Shown piece by piece: positions 1 to 6,750 of a stretch of DNA of 6,826 nucleotides. The position numbers and the translations under genes were made by a program. The stretch lies in NCBI GenBank assembly GCA_030150665.1, contig JASLFJ010000112.1:1-6826 (forward strand). The letters run 5' to 3'. This DNA comes from Enterococcaceae bacterium. GTDB lineage: Bacteria > Bacillota > Bacilli > Lactobacillales > Catellicoccaceae. Each line of letters starts with the position of its first letter. Within the stretch, counting starts at the first letter, position 1. The notes under the pieces were generated by a model that did not search any database, was not told where the DNA came from, and worked only from the letters and a program-made list of their open reading frames with translations.

Positions 1-65
1 CTTCTAGAAAATTTATTAATGGTGTCTTATCTAGTATAGTAATATCAGTGAACTCAGATCAGTAA
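1..65 (+). CDS. Partial inverted copy of the nusB C-terminus (5' end outside window)
   Basis: Read on the plus strand from base 3, this arm encodes the last 20 residues of NusB (starting SRKFINGVL) and the same TAA stop at 63-65. The protein is identical to the minus-strand copy. The only base difference, position 50, changes a valine codon from GTC to GTG and is silent. Nothing upstream is visible, so a full second nusB cannot be shown. A fold-back chimera is the simplest explanation; a true convergent second copy, or a merge of two strain variants, is the alternative. Confidence 0.35.
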   Translation, partial: SRKFINGVLSSIVISVNSDQ

Positions 66-70
66 TTATA

Positions 71-100
71 GACTCAAAAAGAATGACTTCTTTTTGAGTC
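71..100 (-). terminator. Hairpin downstream of nusB, possible bidirectional terminator
   Basis: A 13-bp perfect stem (GACTCAAAAAGAA pairing with TTCTTTTTGAGTC) closes a 4-nt loop six bases past the nusB stop. The inner stem has A-rich and T-rich sides, as in many bidirectional Bacillota terminators. There is no separate U-tract after the outer GACTC pairs, and the stem lies at the centre of the larger palindrome, so part of it may be a product of the fold-back. The terminator role is therefore only plausible. Confidence 0.4.
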
Positions 101-105
101 TATAA

Positions 106-543
106 TTACTGATCTGAGTTGACTGATATTACTATACTAGATAAGACACCATTAATAAATTTTCTAGAAGTATCATCACTGTATATCTTAGCTAATTCTA
201 ACGCTTCGTTAATCACTACTTTTTCTGGAATTTCTGGATGATACATTAATTCATAAACAGCTAATCTTAAAATCGTCAAATCTAGTCGTGATAATCGATT
301 GATTTTCCAATTTTTTAAATGTTGTTGAATTAATTGATCCATCTCTTCTTGATGTTTCATAACTCCAGAAACGAGCGTTACTAAATACTCTGGATAATCT
401 TCAAACGCTAATTCTTGTTCTTGCTCTATATGATTTATCGGTAATTGTTGTATTAATATCTCAACAGATAAATCTGGTTGAAATATAGAAGTATGTAGTG
501 CTTGAGTTGCGTATTCTCTAATTTGACGTCTCGTCATATTCAT
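106..543 (-). CDS. nusB: Transcription antitermination factor NusB
   Basis: This 145-residue protein is the usual NusB length and all-helical in character. Family landmarks are visible: an N-terminal [13 protein letters not shown] segment, W79, the [17 protein letters not shown] block (83-99), INEALELAK (111-119) and KFINGVL (128-134). NusB with NusE (ribosomal protein S10) binds boxA RNA in rRNA leaders and keeps RNA polymerase processive through rRNA operons. It is the last gene of the minus-strand operon. Its start lies 3 nt past the stop of the Asp23-like gene, and its ribosome site (AGAGGAT, 554-559) is inside that gene, so the two are probably translationally coupled. A second ATG at codon 3 is possible but would lengthen the spacing. 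The aspartate common after NGVL is serine here, a minor change. Confidence 0.95.
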   Translation of the reverse strand: MNMTRRQIREYATQALHTSIFQPDLSVEILIQQLPINHIEQEQELAFEDYPEYLVTLVSGVMKHQEEMDQLIQQHLKNWKINRLSRLDLTILRLAVYELMYHPEIPEKVVINEALELAKIYSDDTSRKFINGVLSSIVISVNSDQ

Positions 544-546
544 AAA

Positions 547-966
547 TTATGCATCCTCTTGTCCATCATTCATCGGATCTACATCATCCGTCTGAGCAAC
601 CATACCTACAATATGAACATTTACTTCTTTTAAAGAAATATCTGTCATAAATAAAACTTGTTGTCTTACTTTTTCTTGTATTTTCATGGCAACATTCGGA
701 ACAACAACACCATACTCTACAAAACAATAAATATCAGCAATTAATCCAGAGCCTGTATTTGTTAAATGAACCCCTTTTTGATACACCGGTCTACCTAATA
801 ATTCATTAACATTTGTTGTTAAATTACCTTGCATACTAGCAACTCCTGAAACATTAGAAGCTGCAATACCAATAATAATTTCTAATACTTCTGGAGCTAG
901 TAAAATTTCTCCTGGAACAGTTGTTTGTTCTGCGTGATTTAAAATTAATGTTTGCTCTTCACTCAT
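547..966 (-). CDS. Asp23/Gls24 family envelope-stress protein (YqhY-like)
   Basis: A 139-residue protein of the Asp23/Gls24 (DUF322) family. The hallmark GEILLAPEVLEIIIGIAA segment (19-36) is followed by NVSGVASMQGN (38-48), then the central ADIYCFVEYGVVVPNVA strand-helix region and a C-terminal VNVHIVGM strand. The tail is acidic. There is no signal peptide or membrane helix, so it is cytosolic and may associate with the membrane through partners. Its place directly before nusB matches B. subtilis yqhY, whose loss disturbs acetyl-CoA carboxylase control; the exact biochemical role is not known. The start is fixed by AAGGAG (974-979), 7 nt before ATG. The gap to efp is only 48 nt and shows no convincing promoter or terminator. 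The symbol yqhY is likely by synteny, but the family has several paralogues in Lactobacillales. Confidence 0.9.
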   Translation of the reverse strand: MSEEQTLILNHAEQTTVPGEILLAPEVLEIIIGIAASNVSGVASMQGNLTTNVNELLGRPVYQKGVHLTNTGSGLIADIYCFVEYGVVVPNVAMKIQEKVRQQVLFMTDISLKEVNVHIVGMVAQTDDVDPMNDGQEDA

Positions 967-1014
967 AATTATTCTCCTTTTAAGGATGACTTTTTAAATA
1001 CATAAAACAACAAT

Positions 1015-1572
1015 TTAAGCTCTTGATACATAACTACCTTCAGCTGTATTAATCACTAATACATCTCCTGCGTTAATAAAAAATGGTACATTGACAACAA
1101 GTCCTGTTTCCATAGTTGCTGGTTTTGATCCTCCTGAAGAAGTATCTCCACGAATACCTGGTTCTGTTTCTGTTACTTCTAATTCTACAGTATTTGGTAA
1201 ATCAATACCTAATGTTTCATTACCATACATAATTAAATGACATTCGCTGTTTTCTTTTAAAAACTTAAGCTCATGTTTGATTTGTTCTTCTGGAAGCTCA
1301 ATTTGTTCATAGTTATCTAAATCCATAAACACATGACTGCCGCCACTTTCATATAAATATTGAACTTTACGGTTATCAATTTGTGCTTTAGCGACTTTTT
1401 CTCCAGCACGAAATGTTTTTTCTTGAACAGCACCTGTTCGTAAATTTTTTAATTTAGAGCGCACAAACGCAGATCCTTTTCCAGGTTTTACATGTTGGAA
1501 ATCTAAAACTTTCCAAATCCCTCCATCAAACTCAATCGTTAATCCTGTTTTAAAATCATTAACTGAAATCAT
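1015..1572 (-). CDS. efp: Translation elongation factor P
   Basis: This 185-residue protein has the full three-domain EF-P layout: an N-terminal KOW-like domain (about 1-64) and two OB-fold domains (about 65-126 and 127-185). The modification loop reads VKPGKGSAF, with Lys32 at the tip, the residue that carries 5-aminopentanol in B. subtilis EF-P. The C-terminal signature [28 protein letters not shown] is intact. EF-P binds between the P and E sites and promotes peptide bond formation at consecutive prolines. The start follows an excellent AAGGAGG site (1581-1587) with 8-nt spacing. It lies 95 nt downstream of the aminopeptidase gene and probably has its own promoter there as well as read-through from upstream. 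No EF-P modification gene is in the window. Confidence 0.98.
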   Translation of the reverse strand: MISVNDFKTGLTIEFDGGIWKVLDFQHVKPGKGSAFVRSKLKNLRTGAVQEKTFRAGEKVAKAQIDNRKVQYLYESGGSHVFMDLDNYEQIELPEEQIKHELKFLKENSECHLIMYGNETLGIDLPNTVELEVTETEPGIRGDTSSGGSKPATMETGLVVNVPFFINAGDVLVINTAEGSYVSRA

Positions 1573-1612
1573 ATTGTTGTCCTCCTTATAAAATTCTTGA
1601 CTTGTCTTATCA

Positions 1613-1642
1613 ATTGTATCAAATCTAAGCTATATATGCCAT
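1613..1642 (-). promoter_or_regulatory. Probable internal sigma-A promoter for efp
   Basis: On the minus strand a TACAAT -10 box (1613-1618) is preceded by TGA, making an extended -10. A weak -35 (ATGGCA, 1637-1642) lies 18 nt upstream. Transcription would start near 1606, about 35 nt before the efp ATG. It would allow efp, the Asp23-like gene and nusB to be expressed independently of the aminopeptidase gene. Confidence 0.4.
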
Positions 1643-1667
1643 AGTCTAAAGACGAGTTATCTTTAAA

Positions 1668-2732
1668 TTAGATGACTAATAACTCTTTAGGTGCATGCGT
1701 TAATAACTCACAGCCTTGCTCTGTAATCAATAAATCATCTTCAATACGCACGCCACCTAAACCTTCTAGATAAATGCCAGGTTCATCAGTTACAATTTGA
1801 TGGACACGTAATATCTCTTTAGAACGCGCAGATAGCATAGGTTGTTCATGAACTTCTAAGCCAATTCCATGTCCTGTTGAATGTCCAAACGCATCTCCAT
1901 ATCCTTGTTCTGTAATATAATCCCGTGCAATAGCATCCACCTTAGAACACAACATACCTGGTTTTATATGTTCAATTACTCTCTTTTGTGCGGTTAATAC
2001 AATCTCATAAATTTCTTGTAGCTGCGCATCTACAGATCCTAAAGCAATAGTTCGTGTCATATCAGAGACGTATCCTTGATAGTAGCAACCAAAATCTAAG
2101 GTAATCATATCTCCTGATTCAATAATCTTATCACTCGCTACACCATGTGGTAACGCTGAACGAACACCACTGGCAACAATAGTATCAAAAGAGACACCGC
2201 TTGCACCTAAAGAACGCATATAAAAATCTAACTCATTAGCAACTTCTCGCTCTGTTTTCCCAGGCTGAATATAGTCTAAAATATGAATAAATGCTTGATC
2301 TGCAATGTGACATGCTTGTTTAATAATTTCAATCTCATGAGCTTCTTTGATAGATCTTAAATCCTCTACCCAACCACTGACCGGAATCCATGTTGCCTGA
2401 ATATCTGAAACAAGGAGATCATAAAGCTCATAACTTACATCTTGTGCCTCAAAACCAATATGAGTTAACTGCTCTTCTGCGACTAATTGAGCTAAAGCCG
2501 TAATGTTATCTCTTTGATTATTAATAACCTCATAATCTTTACATTCTGCCTGAGCTTGTTCGATATATCTAAAATCAGTAATAAAAAAAGCACGTGTTTG
2601 TGTAATCAATAACCAACCTGTAGATCCTGTAAATCCACTCAGATAATGACGATTGTAAGGACTGGTAATCAGCAGGCCTTCAACACGCCCTTCTTTCATT
2701 TTTTCTCTAATCATATTGATTCGTTTTATCAT
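1668..2732 (-). CDS. M24B Xaa-Pro aminopeptidase (aminopeptidase P / YqhT-like)
   Basis: This 354-residue cytosolic metallopeptidase has an N-terminal creatinase-like domain (about 1-125, with NRHYLSGFTGSTG at 28-39) and a C-terminal pita-bread domain (about 132-350). All five predicted metal ligands are present: D213 (TLDFG), D224 (VSDMTRT), H288 (GHGIG), E317 (DEPGIY) and E331 (GVRIEDD). The substrate-side histidines H196 (LPHG) and H295 (EVHE) are also present. It removes the N-terminal residue of peptides with proline second, or cleaves Xaa-Pro dipeptides; sequence alone does not separate these. It is first in the operon with efp, as in many Bacillota, linking two proline-related functions. 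AAGGA (2743-2747) lies 10 nt before the ATG. The leader has a plausible promoter. Related annotations are PepP, PepQ, YpdF and YqhT, so no symbol is given. Confidence 0.93.
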   Translation of the reverse strand: MIKRINMIREKMKEGRVEGLLITSPYNRHYLSGFTGSTGWLLITQTRAFFITDFRYIEQAQAECKDYEVINNQRDNITALAQLVAEEQLTHIGFEAQDVSYELYDLLVSDIQATWIPVSGWVEDLRSIKEAHEIEIIKQACHIADQAFIHILDYIQPGKTEREVANELDFYMRSLGASGVSFDTIVASGVRSALPHGVASDKIIESGDMITLDFGCYYQGYVSDMTRTIALGSVDAQLQEIYEIVLTAQKRVIEHIKPGMLCSKVDAIARDYITEQGYGDAFGHSTGHGIGLEVHEQPMLSARSKEILRVHQIVTDEPGIYLEGLGGVRIEDDLLITEQGCELLTHAPKELLVI

Positions 2733-2785
2733 TGTTATCCGATCCTTTCTAAAAAACTCAGTACTTGTTAATGCTTTATCTTTTT

Positions 2786-2814
2786 ATTTTAACATATCTT
2801 AAAAAGAAACTAAA
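2786..2814 (-). promoter_or_regulatory. Probable promoter of the aminopeptidase-efp-nusB operon
   Basis: On the minus strand a TAAAAT -10 box (2786-2791) is preceded by TGT, an extended -10. The best -35 at 17-nt spacing is TTTAGT (2809-2814), which is poor. Transcription would start near 2779, about 46 nt before the ATG. The extended -10 is the main support. Confidence 0.4.
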
Positions 2815-2838
2815 TTATATATTTAATATTAAGTTATC

Positions 2839-2868
2839 GTGACAAGATGATTTTAAGTGTGCTATGAT
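2839..2868 (+). promoter_or_regulatory. Sigma-A promoter of the CNNM/CorC-type gene
   Basis: GTGACA (2839-2844) and TATGAT (2863-2868) each match five of six consensus bases and are separated by 18 nt. TGC just before the -10 gives an extended -10. The predicted start near 2875 gives a leader of about 48 nt to the ATG at 2923. It is divergent from the operon promoter, whose -35 ends only 24 nt away. Confidence 0.6.
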
Positions 2869-2909
2869 AAAAATAACAGATTTCGTTGATAAATGAATTT
2901 AATCAAATT

Positions 2910-2914
2910 GGAGG
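2910..2914 (+). promoter_or_regulatory. Ribosome binding site that decides the start of the CNNM/CorC-type gene
   Basis: GGAGG lies 8 nt before the ATG at 2923, ideal spacing. The in-frame ATG ten codons upstream (2893) has no purine-rich site before it and would sit only about 18 nt from the predicted transcription start. The downstream start is therefore preferred. Confidence 0.75.
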
Positions 2915-2922
2915 ATCATGAA

Positions 2923-4230
2923 ATGATCACGAAACTAATCATTATTGCCTTAATGATTTATTTCACAGCTTTTTTTGTAGCCAGTGAATTTGCATTAGTT
3001 AAAATTAGAACCAGTCAACTTGAAACATTAAAAGATGCCGGACAAAAAAATGCACAATTAGCATTATATGTCACCAAGCATCTCGATGAATATTTAAGTG
3101 CTTGTCAGTTAGGTATTACATTAACCTCACTTGCTATTGGTTGGCTTGGGGAAAGTACGATTGAAACACTCATTCATCCGGTGATTACTTACTTACCGTT
3201 ACCAGCTACCTTAATACGAACAATTTCCATTGTGCTTTCATTTTTCATTATTACCTTTGTTCATGTCGTCATTGGTGAGCTTGTACCTAAATCGATTAGT
3301 ATTGCTAAAACAGAACATGTCGTTCTTGCTGTTGTTCGTCCTTTACATATCTTCTTTAAAATCACCTATCCGTTTATCTGGCTTTTAAATCATTCTGCAT
3401 TAGCTATTGGTAAATTATTTGGCATCCAAATGATCGGAGAAGGCCAAGAAACCCATACCGAAGATGAACTGCTTTATATTGCTTCTCATAGCTTTAAACA
3501 AGGAGAAATCAATCAAGATGAGTTAAATTACTTAAATAATATTTTTGAATTTGATGAACTTGTTGCTAAAGAGATCATGGTCAATCGTGTAGATATGGAA
3601 GTTTTAGAATGGGATACTTCAGTCGAAGAAGCACTAAGAATTGCTGTTGAATTAGGACATACAAGATATCCTGTCATTCAAGATTCTAAAGATGAAATTA
3701 TCGGTTATGTCACACTTCAACAGCTTCTCAAAGCATCTTTTGATCATCAAAAAGAACCCATTCATAAATATGTCCATCAACCAATCCTTGCACTTGAAAC
3801 CCTTCCTGTAAAAAATTTACTAAAAACAATGCAAAAAGAACATAAACATTTTGCCATTTTACTCGATGAATATGGTGGAACGAGTGGTTTAATTACTATT
3901 GAAGACTTATTAGAAGAAATTGTTGGAGATATTCAAGATGAGGCGGATAAAGAAACTGCACTTATAAAAAAAATCAATGCGCACGAATATATCATTGATG
4001 GAAAAACAGAAATTGATGATATTGAAGACTTATTTGGTATTGAACTTGAAAAAAATCCTGATATTATGAGTATTAGTGGATATCTTGTCAATCGATATCC
4101 TCAACAAATTCAACCTGGAAATACAATCTTTATTGATCATATCCAATTTACTATTTTATCCGTCAATCATTTAGTCATTCAAAAACTAAAAGTTAAAGAA
4201 AATAAATCATCTAAAGAAATTACCTCATAA
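2923..4230 (+). CDS. CNNM/CorC-type (HlyC/TlyC family) membrane protein with CBS pair
   Basis: From the preferred ATG this is a 435-residue membrane protein with the standard order of the family. A DUF21/CNNM transmembrane domain (about 1-170) has hydrophobic helices near 2-26, 63-76, 95-120 and 133-165, with the typical SEFALVKIR and GELVPKS motifs. A CBS pair follows (about 208-260 and 274-330, including [24 protein letters not shown]), then a CorC_HlyC domain (about 344-415, with SISGYLVN). Family members export or balance divalent cations such as magnesium (MpfA, CorB/CorC, CNNM), and the CBS pair binds adenine nucleotides. The older name haemolysin is misleading. The substrate is inferred from the family only. 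It is transcribed alone, from a strong promoter to a strong terminator. An upstream in-frame ATG at 2893 would add 10 residues but lacks a ribosome site. Confidence 0.92.
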   Translation: MITKLIIIALMIYFTAFFVASEFALVKIRTSQLETLKDAGQKNAQLALYVTKHLDEYLSACQLGITLTSLAIGWLGESTIETLIHPVITYLPLPATLIRTISIVLSFFIITFVHVVIGELVPKSISIAKTEHVVLAVVRPLHIFFKITYPFIWLLNHSALAIGKLFGIQMIGEGQETHTEDELLYIASHSFKQGEINQDELNYLNNIFEFDELVAKEIMVNRVDMEVLEWDTSVEEALRIAVELGHTRYPVIQDSKDEIIGYVTLQQLLKASFDHQKEPIHKYVHQPILALETLPVKNLLKTMQKEHKHFAILLDEYGGTSGLITIEDLLEEIVGDIQDEADKETALIKKINAHEYIIDGKTEIDDIEDLFGIELEKNPDIMSISGYLVNRYPQQIQPGNTIFIDHIQFTILSVNHLVIQKLKVKENKSSKEITS

Positions 4231-4283
4231 AATAAATAAAAACTATTGATTAAGCTTTATCATCAATAGTTTTTATTTATTTT
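4229..4283 (+). terminator. Strong 22-bp hairpin terminator after the CNNM/CorC-type gene
   Basis: Bases 4229-4250 pair perfectly with 4262-4283 around an 11-nt loop. The left arm is A-rich and the right arm T-rich, with TTTTTATTTATTTT at its 3' side, so it can act in both directions. The left arm begins inside the TAA stop codon, leaving no spacer. Its location before the deacetylase promoter separates the two transcription units. Confidence 0.85.
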
Positions 4284-4308
4284 GTTATTATTACATAAGA
4301 TCATCTTC

Positions 4309-4337
4309 TTGATTGCAGATCATATAATTGATACAAT
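4309..4337 (+). promoter_or_regulatory. Sigma-A promoter of the deacetylase-rluA unit
   Basis: TTGATT (4309-4314) and TACAAT (4332-4337) are separated by exactly 17 nt, and TGA before the -10 makes an extended -10. The predicted start near 4344 gives a leader of about 27 nt. The block TTGATACAAT also occurs in the proposed efp promoter, which supports a shared promoter style. Confidence 0.7.
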
Positions 4338-4370
4338 AATCATAAAATTGAAGAAAAGGTTTGTGAAAAA

Positions 4371-5762
4371 ATGACAAAAACACAACGGCGTATTATTGGT
4401 ATATTGGCAATTATTTTAATCTTTGTCTATGTCTTCTTTTTCTTTAAAAATCAACAACGCCTGCATGAACAACATTTTTTAGAAGCAAAACAGGAAATTA
4501 TCAAACAACAACAATATAACGCTCAAAAAAAATTTCCTAAAGGGTATGACATGATTGAAAAACAAGAAAATATTTTAATTGTTCCCTCAAGTAGTAATCA
4601 AGATATCCAGGAACAAATAGAAAATCAATTACTCAAGTATTCTCAAGAAATACCCAATCAAAAACATAAACAAATAAGCTTTATTACCGTTAATCCTATT
4701 TCATTACAAAAAAATATATATACTTATCAATTTGTAAAGATGAACTATATTTGGGATGATAAAAAAGAAAAATGGAAAGAATCTACCGAAGAGCTAGAAA
4801 CTATGCATCAGACCTTTAGTCAACTTACAGATGCTGAGTTAACTTTGAGTGAACTTTTCAACGAAGAACCTAGTCACTTTTTATATATGATGAATCAATT
4901 AAGAGCATCTATATTAGAAGAACAACATTTAGAACCTAGTCAAGCACCTGAAGTTTACCAAGTAACCCAAACTATTAGTCCTGAATCTACAAATTTCTCA
5001 TTCACTGAAGACTATTTAACCTTATTTTTACCTGAAAATACGTTAAACCTCTCTGAATATCAATTACCTATTGATAAAATCGGTAATGTATTAAATCCAG
5101 AATATACACAAAATACTTTTCCTATAGTCAATAACACACAACAATCTGTCGATAATAAATATGTTGCTTTAACATTTGATGATGGACCTAATCCACAAAC
5201 AACACCTGAAGTATTAAATATTTTAAAATCAAAAAATATTCCAGCCACTTTTTATCTTTTAGGTAGTCGTGTTGAACAATCTCCTGAAATTGTTCAACAA
5301 ATTGTTGAAGATGGTCATGAACTCGGGAATCATTCCTATAATCACCCTAATTTAGTCACATTATCTCCAGAAGAAGTTTATGATCAAGTCAATAAAACTC
5401 AGTGGCTAATTTATCAAGCAACAGGACATGTTCCTAAAAGTGTGCGTCCTCCTTATGGGAGTGTAGATTACCGAGTTGCCTATGATATTGGCTTACCTAT
5501 CGCTCAGTGGTCCATTGATTCACATGATTGGAGCTCTAAAGATCCTAAAAAAATTGAACAAACCGTAGTTAGCAATACCTTTAGTGGAGGCATTATTTTA
5601 TTACATGATATCCATCCAGAAACTGTTAAGGCACTGCCTGGAATTATTGATCAACTTAAAGCTCAAGGCTATCAATTTGTTACTTTTTCTGAGCTTATGA
5701 ATGAAGATCCACTCCTGCCTTTAGAAGCATATTATTCAGCAAATGATCAAAAACCTATTTAA
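4371..5762 (+). CDS. pgdA: Membrane-anchored peptidoglycan GlcNAc deacetylase (PgdA-like, CE4)
   Basis: A 463-residue protein. A short basic N-terminus (MTKTQRR) precedes one membrane helix (8-25), so the rest faces outside. A glutamine-rich linker (27-55) leads to a middle domain (about 60-240) whose end (LTLFLPENT, LSEYQLPIDKIGNVL) resembles the RsiV/DUF3298-like domain of PgdA proteins. The CE4/NodB domain (263-445) has all five motifs: TFDDGP (D270 base, D271 metal), HSYNHP (H321 and H325 metal ligands), RPPYG (359-363), DSHDWS (383-388) and LLHDIH (H412 acid). It removes acetyl groups from N-acetylglucosamine in cell-wall glycan, which in Gram-positive pathogens gives lysozyme resistance. 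Architecture and length match streptococcal PgdA; the exact sugar is not proven. The ribosome site (AAAAGG, 4354-4359, 11-nt spacing) is weak. It is followed closely by the pseudouridine synthase gene. Confidence 0.9.
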   Translation: MTKTQRRIIGILAIILIFVYVFFFFKNQQRLHEQHFLEAKQEIIKQQQYNAQKKFPKGYDMIEKQENILIVPSSSNQDIQEQIENQLLKYSQEIPNQKHKQISFITVNPISLQKNIYTYQFVKMNYIWDDKKEKWKESTEELETMHQTFSQLTDAELTLSELFNEEPSHFLYMMNQLRASILEEQHLEPSQAPEVYQVTQTISPESTNFSFTEDYLTLFLPENTLNLSEYQLPIDKIGNVLNPEYTQNTFPIVNNTQQSVDNKYVALTFDDGPNPQTTPEVLNILKSKNIPATFYLLGSRVEQSPEIVQQIVEDGHELGNHSYNHPNLVTLSPEEVYDQVNKTQWLIYQATGHVPKSVRPPYGSVDYRVAYDIGLPIAQWSIDSHDWSSKDPKKIEQTVVSNTFSGGIILLHDIHPETVKALPGIIDQLKAQGYQFVTFSELMNEDPLLPLEAYYSANDQKPI

Positions 5763-5773
5763 AGGAGTCATTT

Positions 5774-6640
5774 ATGTTAGAGTATACTATCTCAGTCAGT
5801 GAACAGTATCCACCCATGACACTTAAAGCCTTACTAGAAGATTATTGGCATATTCCTCGAAAACTAAGACATTTTTTAAGAGTAAGAAAAGGAGTTCTAA
5901 GAGATGGAACTCCTCTTTCTTTTCAAGATACCGTCTATCCAAATGATGTTCTGACGCTGACCTTTTTACAGGAAGATTTTTTATTTCCTAATTGGGTTTT
6001 AGAAAACACACAATCTTTTGATGTTGTCTTTGAAGATGAACACCTCTTAATTGTTGATAAGCCTGCAGGAATGAAAACACATCCTAATCAACCTAAAGAA
6101 ACAGGTACCTTATTTAACGAACTAACCGGATATCTAAAACATAGTCAAAGTGATCCCTTTATTGTCCACAGACTAGATAAAGAAACAAGTGGTCTTATTT
6201 TAATCGCAAAAAATCCTTTAGTCTTACCCTTATTAAGTCAGTCTTTAGAACAAAAACACATTCAAAGAACTTATCATGCGATTGTTGGTGCTTCATTTCC
6301 TTATAAACAAAAAACAATCAATCAACCTATTGGTAGAGATAAATATGATCGAAGAAAACGCTGTATCAGTAAACAAGGACAGCATGCAGTCACACATATT
6401 CAACGACTCAAACAAACTGATCGTAAGACTTTACTTTCCTGTACTTTAGATACAGGAAGAACACATCAAATTCGGGTACACTTAGAACATATAGGTTATC
6501 CTATTTTAGGAGATCCTTTATATCACCCTCATCCAGAACAATATCCTCGGTTAATGTTACATGCACAACAATTATCACTTACCCACCCATTTTCAAATAA
6601 ACCTATAACGGTTACCTCAAAACATCATTTTCATATTTGA
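5774..6640 (+). CDS. RluA-family pseudouridine synthase
   Basis: This 288-residue protein converts specific uridines in rRNA or tRNA to pseudouridine. An S4-like N-terminal region (about 1-65) precedes the catalytic domain (about 80-285). Visible motifs are VDKPAGM (94-100), the catalytic HRLDKETSG (132-140, nucleophile D135) and GRTHQIRVHL (228-237) with GYPILGDPLY (241-250). It resembles the RluD/YjbO group, but the target uridine cannot be read from sequence. AAAGGAG (5761-5767) overlaps the stop of the deacetylase gene and lies 6 nt before ATG, so the two are co-transcribed. The TGA stop (6638-6640) falls at the predicted right end of an IS200/IS605-type element, so the native last codons may have been replaced by the insertion. 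The catalytic domain is complete. Confidence 0.93.
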   Translation: MLEYTISVSEQYPPMTLKALLEDYWHIPRKLRHFLRVRKGVLRDGTPLSFQDTVYPNDVLTLTFLQEDFLFPNWVLENTQSFDVVFEDEHLLIVDKPAGMKTHPNQPKETGTLFNELTGYLKHSQSDPFIVHRLDKETSGLILIAKNPLVLPLLSQSLEQKHIQRTYHAIVGASFPYKQKTINQPIGRDKYDRRKRCISKQGQHAVTHIQRLKQTDRKTLLSCTLDTGRTHQIRVHLEHIGYPILGDPLYHPHPEQYPRLMLHAQQLSLTHPFSNKPITVTSKHHFHI

Positions 6641-6750
6641 ACTACCACTAGGCTAAAGCCTTAGTGGATTCCTAAGTACAGAGTGCTACCGAACTCTAAT
6701 GGATTAGGCGATCCCCGTAGTTCCTACGGTTAGAAGCCTTATGGCTTCAT
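6638..6750 (-). ncRNA. Predicted omega-RNA (reRNA) scaffold of TnpB
   Basis: Reading on the tnpB strand, consecutive stems are seen: GAAGCC-ATAA-GGCTTC (6733-6748), CCGTAG-GAA-CTACGG (6715-6729), then CCTAA/TTAGG (6704-6708 with 6671-6675) enclosing AGAGT/ACTCT (6693-6697 with 6680-6684), and finally the right-end hairpin (6645-6667). The first two stems lie within tnpB codons, as is known for omega-RNAs that overlap the 3' end of tnpB. The guide would follow at the element edge, beginning AATATGAAAATGATGT (6637 down to 6622), which is antisense rluA. The 5' end is not determined and may lie further inside tnpB. Structure is read from sequence; RNA function is inferred from the family. Confidence 0.6.
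6645..6667 (-). repeat. Subterminal right-end hairpin of the IS element
   Basis: CCACTA (plus strand 6645-6650) pairs with TAGTGG (6662-6667), and GGC (6651-6653) pairs with GCC (6658-6660), around a TAAA loop with one unpaired T at 6661. A bulged, imperfect hairpin just inside the element tip is what Y1 (HUH) TnpA transposases of this superfamily recognise on single-stranded DNA. There is no T-tract, so it is not a terminator. Confidence 0.7.

Larger units (their letters stand above)
1..170. repeat. Near-perfect 170-bp palindrome at the window edge (inverted nusB 3' end)
   Basis: Bases 1-83 are the reverse complement of 88-170 with no indels and one mismatch (position 50 against 121, G opposite G). 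The loop is TGAC at 84-87. The right arm is the 3' end of nusB plus its downstream sequence, so the left arm is a second, inverted copy of the same bases. The arm runs to the first base of the window, so its true length is unknown. It is either a fold-back artefact of library preparation or assembly, nucleated at the short hairpin in the centre, or a real inverted duplication. The symmetry itself is read directly; its origin is inference. Confidence 0.95.

Noticed and set aside
967..986. Possible hairpin (UCCU with AGGA) hiding the ribosome site of the Asp23-like gene
   Set aside because: Only four base pairs; too weak to call a regulatory structure and expected by chance near AAGGAG sites.
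1647..1665. Inverted repeat TAAAGA/TCTTTA after the aminopeptidase gene, considered as a terminator
   Set aside because: The stem is only 6 bp, almost all A-T, with no U-tract on the minus strand. Read-through into efp is more likely.
2893..2922. Upstream in-frame ATG of the CNNM/CorC-type gene
   Set aside because: No ribosome site precedes it, and it would put charged residues before the first membrane helix; GGAGG at 2910-2914 points to the ATG at 2923.
5060..5248. Open frame of 62 codons on the minus strand inside the deacetylase gene
   Set aside because: It lies opposite the conserved linker and TFDDGP-coding region, has no recognisable domain and no supporting ribosome site; a shadow of the real gene.
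6641..6670. Right-end IS hairpin as the terminator of the deacetylase-rluA unit
   Set aside because: The hairpin is bulged and lacks a T-run on the plus strand; it fits an IS200/IS605 subterminal structure better.
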